A stretch of DNA of 24,641 bases from Trebouxia sp. TZW2008 (lineage: Eukaryota; Chlorophyta; Trebouxiophyceae; Trebouxiales; Trebouxiaceae): NCBI GenBank assembly GCA_002118135.1, contig BDIU01000029.1, forward strand, positions 1,995-26,635. Direction: 5' to 3'. The notes below the pieces were generated by a model, which was not told the DNA's origin, did not search any database, and saw only the letters and a list, made by a program, of their open reading frames with translations. Shown here one piece after another: positions 19,037-24,641 of the stretch (position 1 is its first letter; every line of letters begins with the position of its first letter). Position numbers and translations under genes: made by a program.

Positions 19037-19123
19037 AGAAAAAACTTTCCCAGAAAAAACTTTCCCAGAAAAAACTTTCCCAGAAAAAACTTTCTCTGAA
19101 ATGGCTTTCCCAGAAGAGACTTT
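19034..19123. repeat. 15-bp edge array, 6 copies
   Basis: Units start at 19034, 19049, 19064 and 19079 (CCCAGAAAAAACTTT, identical), then 19094 (CTCTGAAATGGCTTT) and 19109 (CCCAGAAGAGACTTT). The odd fifth unit recurs exactly at 22127-22141 in island 6. Confidence 0.94.
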
Positions 19124-19505
19124 CCCCATACCCCGAAAAGACTTTACCCCTATACCCCTATACCCCTTCGGGGTACGGGGAGAAAAGGATTCCGGGTACT
19201 AGACTTTACCCCGAATCTTTTCCCGGATACTACCCCGTCTCTTTTCGGGATACTACCCCTATACCCCGAAGGGGTACCGGATACTACCCCGTATCTTTTC
19301 GGGGTACCGGATACTACCCCTATACCCCGAAGGGATACTACCCCGAAGGGGTACCGGATACTACCCCTATACCCCTTCGGGGTACGGGGAGAAAAGGATT
19401 CCGGGTACCGGGAGAAGCTTCTCCGGGAGACTTTCTTCGTATCCCTTCGTACTAGACTTTCCGAAGCTTTTACCGAAACTTCTCCGGGTACCGAAAAAAG
19501 CTCTT

Positions 19506-19565
19506 CGTATCCCTTCGTATCCCTTCGTATCCTTTCGTATCCCTTCGTATCCCTTCGTATCCCTT
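19506..19565. repeat. 10-bp tandem repeat, 6 copies
   Basis: Six CGTATCCCTT units in a row, one with a C-to-T change. Confidence 0.93.
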
Positions 19566-19623
19566 CGAGACTTTTTTCGTATCCCTTCGAGAAAAGGATT
19601 CGTACCCCTTAGGAGACTTTCTT

Positions 19624-19739
19624 CGTATCCCGAAAAGAAAGTAGACTTTTTTCGTCTCCCGAAAAGAAAGTAGATTTTCTTCGTCTCCCGAAAAGAAAGT
19701 AAACTTTCTTCGTCTCCCGAAAAGAAAGTAGAGTTTCTT
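19624..19739. repeat. 29-bp tandem repeat, 4 copies
   Basis: Units start at 19624, 19653, 19682 and 19711, with a partial fifth at 19740. Each contains CGTCTCCCGAAAAGAAAGTA. The same words in reverse complement fill about 5340-5700 of island 1. Confidence 0.92.
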
Positions 19740-19992
19740 CGTATCCCGTATCTTTTCGGGATACGTATGGGGAGAAAAGGATTCGTATCCCTTAGGAGAC
19801 TTTCTTTGTCTCCCTTCGAGACTTTTTTCGTATCCCTTCGAGAAAAGGAATCGTATCCCTTAGGAGACTTTCTTCGTCTCCCGAAAAGATACGAGAAGCT
19901 CTTCGTATCCCTTCGTACCGGATACTACCCCGTCTCTTTTCGGGATACTACCCCTATACCCCGAAGGGGTACCGGATACTACCCCTATACCC

Positions 19993-20328
19993 CTATACGA
20001 AGGGACACAAGAAGCTTCTCCCGGTACCCGGAATCCTTTTCTCCCCGTACCCCGAAGGGGTATAGGGGTACGGGGAGAAGCTTCTTCGGCTCCCGGGAGA
20101 AGCTTCTCCGGGTACTGGATACTACCCCTATACCCCTATACCCTTATATCCCTATACGAAGGGATACGAGAAGCTTCTCCCGGTACCCGGAATCCTTTTC
20201 TCCCCGTACCCCGAAGGGGTATAGGGGTAGTAGACTTTACCCCTATACCCCTATACGAAGGGATACGAGAAGCTTCTCCCGGTACCCGGAATCCTTTTCT
20301 CCCCGTACCCCGAAGGGGTATAGGGGTA
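19993..20328. repeat. 78-bp direct repeat, 3 copies
   Basis: Copies lie at 19993-20070, 20152-20229 and 20251-20328. Each starts CTATACGAAGGGA, passes through GAAGCTTCTCCCGGTACCCG and ends CGAAGGGGTATAGGGGTA. The second and third are almost identical. In one frame the unit gives a repeated Arg/Tyr/Ser-rich peptide, which is not evidence of a gene. Confidence 0.92.
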
Positions 20329-21233
20329 GTATCCGGTACCCCTTCGGGGTAGTATCCCTTCGGGGTATAGGGGTAGTATCCGGTACCCCGAAAAGATACG
20401 GGGTAGTATCCGGTACCCCTTCGGGGTAGTATCCCTTCGGGGTACGGGGAGAAAAGGGTTCGTATCCCTTAGGAGACTCTCTTCGTATCCCGAAAAGAAA
20501 GTAGACTTTCTTCGTATCCCGAAAAGATACGAGAAGCTCTTCGTATCCCTTCGTACCGGATATCCCCCTATACCCCGAATCTTTTCCCGGATACTCTCCC
20601 GAATCTTTTCCCGGATACTACCCCGTATCTTTTCGGGGGGTGTCCCTTCCGGGTAGTATCTTTTCGGGGTAAAGTCTAGTACGAAGGGATACGAGAAGCT
20701 TCTCGAAGGGATACGAATCCTTTTCTCCCCTATACCCCTATACCCCTATACCCCGGAAGGGAGAAGCTCTTCCGGGTACCGGGAGAAGCTCTTCCGGGTA
20801 CCGGATACGGTAAGGGGTAAAGTCTTTTCGGGGTAAAGTCTAGTACCCCGAAAAGCTTCGGGTTAGTATCCGGTACCCCTTCGGGGTAGTATCCGGTACC
20901 CCTTCGGGGTAGTATCCCTTCGGGGTATAGGGGTAAAGTCTAGTACCCCTTCGGGGTAGTATCTCTTCGGGGTAGTATCCGGTACCCCGAAGAGATACTA
21001 CCCCGAAGGGGTATAGGGTTATAGGGGTATAGGAATTGTATACCGTATCCCGTATCTTTTTGGGGTAAGTCTTTTTATCTTTTCAGGGAAAGGTTTTTCT
21101 AAGGTACAGGATACAAAGATTATTTTTTCAGGGAAAGGTTTTTATGGGGAAGGTTTTTTCAGGAAAAGGTTTTTCAGGGAAAGGTTTTTCAAAGTACAGG
21201 ATGCTGTAGTGATCTTTTTAGGGAAAGGTTTTT

Positions 21234-21253
21234 CTGGTGTACTGCATTCGCAC
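21234..21253. repeat. Right terminal cap of island 5
   Basis: CTGGTGTACTGCATTCGCAC is the exact reverse complement of 13073-13092. It is followed at once by unique AT-rich DNA, the rpl5 leader. Confidence 0.92.
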
Positions 21254-21364
21254 AAAAACCAATCCTTTGGGGCCAATAACATCAAAAAAAAAGTCCAAAA
21301 ATTAAAAGTATGTCTATATGGTTTGCACAAATGATTAAAAAAAATAACAAGATAAAGGTTTAGT

Positions 21365-21910
21365 ATGGCACAAAGATTGAAAAAGTTGTATTATCAAGCT
21401 ATTATTCCAAAATTAGTAGAACAATTTCATTATAAAAACACACAAGAAGTGCCTCGTATAGAAAAAATTGTAATCAATCGAGGGATTGGAGATGCTTCAC
21501 AAAATTCAAAACTTTTAGAAAAGTCTTTACATGAACTAACTTTAATTGCCGGACAAAAAGGGATTGTAACTCGTGCTAAAAAAGCAATTGCAGCTTTTAA
21601 ATTACGACAAAAAATGCCAGTAGGTGTTTCTGTTACATTAAGAGGTGAAAAAATGTATGGTTTTTTAGACCGCCTCATTAATTTAGCGCTTCCACGTATT
21701 CGAGATTTTCGGGGAATTAACCCAAAAAGTTTTGACGGTTATGGTAATTATAGTTTAGGTTTAGAAGAACAATTGATGTTTCCTGAAATTGATTATGACA
21801 AAATAGATCAAATTAGAGGGATGGACATCTCTTTAATTACAACTTCTAAAAATGATAAAGAAGGTTTAGCTTTACTCAAACAATTTGGTATGCCTTTTCG
21901 AAACATTTAA
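21365..21910 (+). CDS. rpl5: 50S ribosomal protein L5
   Basis: L5 binds 5S rRNA in the central protuberance of the large subunit, so its RNA partner is encoded in the same window. The 181-residue product is full length. It shows [20 protein letters not shown], then [31 protein letters not shown] from residue 84, and [20 protein letters not shown] with the [17 protein letters not shown] end. AAAGG at 21354-21358, six bases before ATG 21365, is a plausible ribosome binding site. The 110-bp leader is unique AT-rich DNA. The usual next gene, rps8, is not in the window. Confidence 0.98.
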   Translation: MAQRLKKLYYQAIIPKLVEQFHYKNTQEVPRIEKIVINRGIGDASQNSKLLEKSLHELTLIAGQKGIVTRAKKAIAAFKLRQKMPVGVSVTLRGEKMYGFLDRLINLALPRIRDFRGINPKSFDGYGNYSLGLEEQLMFPEIDYDKIDQIRGMDISLITTSKNDKEGLALLKQFGMPFRNI

Positions 21911-22096
21911 TCTTCTATTTTTTTCATAAACTTTTTGTACAAAAAAACAAAAAAGGCTGCGTAAAAGGTCTTATCTTTTTTATTTTTTTTATCCCTTCTA
22001 TCCCTCTTCTCTTTTGTCTCCTGCCAACAGCAGAACAAGAAATAAAAGAAAGAAAAAACGTGTTTTTTCACAACAGCAAATTACAGTACCTCAATA
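21911..22096. other. rpl5 downstream spacer
   Basis: T/A-rich DNA with no gene. AGTACCTCAATACCCTG just before 22100 resembles the inner part of a degenerate left cap. Confidence 0.45.
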
Positions 22097-22314
22097 CCCT
22101 GAAAACCCTTTCCCAGAAAAAACTTTCTCTGAAATGGCTTTCCCTGAAAAGATAAAAAGGCTTAACCCTTTGGGGAACAACCACCATACCCCGAAAAATG
22201 TTTACCCTAGACCCCTATACCCCTTACCGAAGCTTTTCGGGGTACTAGACTTTACCCCGTATCTTTTCGGGATAATCCCCCAAATATTTTACCGGATAAT
22301 CCCCTGAATCTTTT

Positions 22315-22380
22315 CCCGGATACTCTCCCGAATCTTTTCCCGGATACTCTCCCGAATCTTTTCCCGGATACTCTCCCGAA
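22315..22380. repeat. 24-bp tandem repeat, about 2.7 copies (inverted relative of 7286-7403)
   Basis: Units start at 22315, 22339 and 22363 (partial): CCCGGATACTCTCCCGAATC plus TTTT. It is the reverse complement of the later units at 7334-7403. Confidence 0.9.
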
Positions 22381-24505
22381 AAAAGTTTACCCGGAAAAAA
22401 GTCTACCTTTTATCTCATTGTAAAAAGGGATACCCCCCAAAAAGATACGGGGTAAAGCCTAGTACCCCTTCGGGGTAGTACCCGGGAAAAGATTCGGGAG
22501 AGTATCTTTTCAGGGTACAAGCTTCGGGAAGTCTAGTACGTATCCCTTGGGATACGAAGAGCTTCTCGTATCTTTTATCTTTTCGGGATACGAGAAAAGT
22601 CTCGAAGGGATACGAAGAGCTTTTCGAAGGGATACGAAGAGCTTTTTCCGGTACGAAGGGATACGAAGAGCTTCTCGTATCTTTTCGGGATACGAGAAAA
22701 GTCTCCCGGAAAAGCTTCTCGAAGGGATACGAAGAGCTTCTCGTATCTTTTCGGGATACGAGAAAAGTCTCCCCGTACCCCGGAGGGGTATAGGGGTAGT
22801 ATCCGGTACCCCTTCGGGGTATAGGGGTATAGGGGTAGTATCCGGTACCCCTTTGGGGTATAGGGGTAAAGTCTAGTACCCGGAATCCTTTTCTCCCCGT
22901 ACCCCGAAGGGGTATAGGGGTATAGGGGTAAAGTCTAGTACCCGGAATCCTTTTCTCCCCGTACCCCGGAGGGGTATAGGGGTATAGGGGTATAGAAGTA
23001 GTCTCCGGAAGGGATACTCCCGGTACGAAGGGATACGAAGAGCTTCTCGTATCTTTTCGGGATACGAGAAAAGTCTCCCCGTACCCCGAAGGGGTATAAG
23101 GGTAGTATCCCTTCGGGGTATAGGAGTATAAAGGTAGTATCCGGAATCCTTTTCTCCCCGTAAGGGGTAGTATCTTTTCGGGGTAGTATCTTTTCGGGGT
23201 AGTATCCAGTACCCGGAAAAAAGTCTCCCGGAATCCTTTTCTCCCGGAATCCTTTTTACGGTAAAAGATACGGGGTAGTATCCGGTAAAAGATTCGGGGT
23301 AGTATTCGGGAAAAGATTCGGGGGATTATCCCGAAAAGACTTTACCCCGAATCTTTTACCGGATACTACCCCTATACCCGGAGAAGCTTCTCCCGGTACC
23401 CCGAAGGGATACTCCCCGAAGGGGTATAGGGGTATAGGGGTACGGGGAGAAAAGGATTCGTATCCCTTCGAGACTTTTCTCGTATCCCTTCGAGGAGCTC
23501 TTCGTATCCCTTGGTATAGGGGTAAAATCTAGTACCCCTATACCCCGGAGGGGTACCGGATACTACTCCGAAGGGGTACCGGATACGGTAAGGGGTGTAG
23601 GGGTATAGGGGTAGAAGCTTCGGTAAAAGCTTCGGAAAGTCTAGTACGAAGGGATACGAAGAAAGTCTCCCGGAGAAGCTTCTCCCCGTACCCCGAAGGG
23701 GTAGTATCTTTTCGGGGTAAAGTCTTTTCGGGGTAAAGTCTAGTACCCCGAAAAGCTTCGGGTTATCTTTTCGGGGTAGTATCTTTTCGGGGTAAAGTCT
23801 AGTACCCCTTCGGGGTAGTATCTTTTCGGGGTAGTATCCGGGAAAAGATTCGGGGTAAAGTCTAGTACCCCTTCGGGGTATAGGGGTATACGGGTAGTAT
23901 CCCTTCGGGGTATAAGGGTAGTATCCCGAAAAGATACGGGGTAAAGTCTTAAAGTATTTTCGGGGTATAGGTTTACGCTTTTTTATCTTTTCGTATCCTT
24001 TAATCTTATTGGAAAGGAAAGGGGTTCGTACGTCTTTTTCTCGGCTTTACAATGAGATTAGAGAATCTTTTACCGAATCTTGTAAAAGCTTCGAGGTAAA
24101 GGTATTATCTTTTCCGGGGAAAGCCTAGTACGAAGGGATACGAAGAGCTTCTCGTATCTTTTCGGGAAAGTAGACTTTTCTCGTATCTTTTCGGGAGACG
24201 AGGAGCTTCTCGTATCTTTTCGGGAAAGTAGACTTTTCTCGTATCTTTTCGGGAGACGAGAAAAGTCTCCCCGTACCCCGAAAAGATGCTACCCCGAATC
24301 TTTTCCCGGATACTACCCCGAATCTTTCCCCGGATACTACCCCGAAAAGATACTACCCCGAAAGGGTATAGGGGTAGTATCCGGGAAAAGATTCGGGGTA
24401 AAGTCTAGTACCCCTTCGGGGTATAGGGGTATAGGGGGGTAAAAAGGATTCCGGATACGGTAAAAGATAAAAAGACAAGACCCGAAAACCCTTTTCCCGA
24501 AGGGG

Positions 24506-24595
24506 GAAGGTCTTTTCAGGGAAAGGTTTTTCAAAGAAAGGTTTTTCTGGGAAAGGTTTTTCAGGGAAAGGCTTTTCAGGGAAAGGCTTTTCTGG
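24506..24595. repeat. 15-bp edge array, 6 copies, inverted
   Basis: Units start at 24506, 24521, 24536, 24551, 24566 and 24581, of form GAAAGGTTTTTCWGG. It is the reverse complement of the left-edge arrays at 9209 and 19034 and lies against the right cap. Confidence 0.93.
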
Positions 24596-24611
24596 GGTAG
24601 TGCATTCGCAC
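24594..24611. repeat. Right terminal cap of island 6
   Basis: GGGGTAGTGCATTCGCAC matches the right cap of island 5 at 16 of 18 positions and is followed by AACC and an A-rich run to the window end, as unique DNA begins. Confidence 0.88.
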
Positions 24612-24641
24612 AACCAAAAAAAAAAAAAAAAACAAAAAAAA

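Larger units (their letters stand above)
18823..21253. repeat. Repeat island 5 (rpl14-rpl5 spacer)
   Basis: About 2.4 kb. It starts with a 30-bp x3 tandem in the G-rich orientation, then unique DNA (about 18940-19018), a left cap, a 15-bp x6 array, and a C-rich arm to about 20640 containing 10-, 29- and 78-bp repeats. The G-rich arm runs from about 20650 to 21060, followed by GGGAAAGGTTTTTC units and the right cap at 21234-21253. It is the most complete example of the cap/array/arm layout. Confidence 0.95.
22097..24611. repeat. Repeat island 6 (downstream of rpl5)
   Basis: About 2.5 kb. It opens with 15-bp edge units (22097-22141), has a short C-rich arm to about 22420, then a long G-rich arm to about 24480 with C-type patches at 23335-23400 and 24270-24360. 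Sub-repeats include GATACGAAGAGCTTCTCGTA blocks (22547-22770) and a 58-bp direct duplication (24151-24208 with 24209-24262). It ends with a 15-bp x6 array and a right cap. No gene is seen. Confidence 0.95.

Noticed and set aside
18682..20429. Forward open frames of 257 and 220 codons in island 5
   Set aside because: The repeated peptides mirror the 30-, 15-, 29- and 78-bp DNA repeats, which stay open because the unit lengths lack stops in that phase.
4061..24611. CRISPR arrays
   Set aside because: The repeats have no regular repeat-spacer spacing with unique spacers; units are interlocking or directly tandem, and plastids are not known to carry CRISPR systems.

Overview
This window is most likely plastid (chloroplast) DNA from a green alga of the core Chlorophyta. 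All recognised genes lie on the + strand: 5S rRNA (rrn5), tRNA-Gly(GCC), then the conserved ribosomal-protein run rpl23, rpl2, rps19, rps3, rpl16, rpl14, rpl5. The green-plastid signs are: no rpl3/rpl4 seen before rpl23, no rpl29/rps17 between rpl16 and rpl14, no rpl24 before rpl5, plastid-type proteins, and AT-rich coding sequence. The absence of rpl22 between rps19 and rps3 fits chlorophytes rather than streptophytes. The window does not fix the lineage further. rps8 would be the expected next gene, beyond the right edge.

The striking property is expansion of the spacers. About 3.4 kb of gene sequence is spread over 24.6 kb. Nearly every gap holds a GC-rich repeat island of roughly 1.5-3.6 kb, built from short interlocking words such as CCCCTATA, CCCCTTCGGGG, CCCCGAAAAGATACTACCCC and their complements. 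Islands lie at about 1-660, 4061-7640, 9209-12435, 13073-14640, 16025-17535, 18823-21253 and 22090-24611. Only the 93-bp rpl16-rpl14 gap is free of them. Each gene keeps a short AT-rich leader, and several genes are followed by a hairpin.

The islands share an architecture. On the + strand the left part is mostly C-rich (words like CCCCGAAAAGATAC) and the right part mostly G-rich (words like GTATCTTTTCGGGG), so an island is a giant imperfect fold-back. Several islands also have a 15-bp tandem array at the edge and a terminal cap, GTGCGAATGCAGTACMCC on the left and its reverse complement on the right. Two caps from different islands are perfect 20-bp inverted matches. A 26-bp perfect hairpin at 968-1023 looks like a left and a right cap joined with no island between. 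This cap / 15-bp array / C arm / G arm / array / cap layout is the best candidate for an undescribed element family.

The 5' 2.8 kb is different. It holds rrn5 apart from any visible 23S rRNA and with its own sigma70-like promoter, a hairpin-rich spacer, a non-repetitive reading frame broken by one stop codon (a possible decayed gene), and trnG with a good sigma70-like promoter. The genes supply parts of the 50S subunit (5S rRNA, L23, L2, L16, L14, L5) and 30S subunit (S19, S3) of the plastid ribosome, plus one tRNA for glycine GGY codons.
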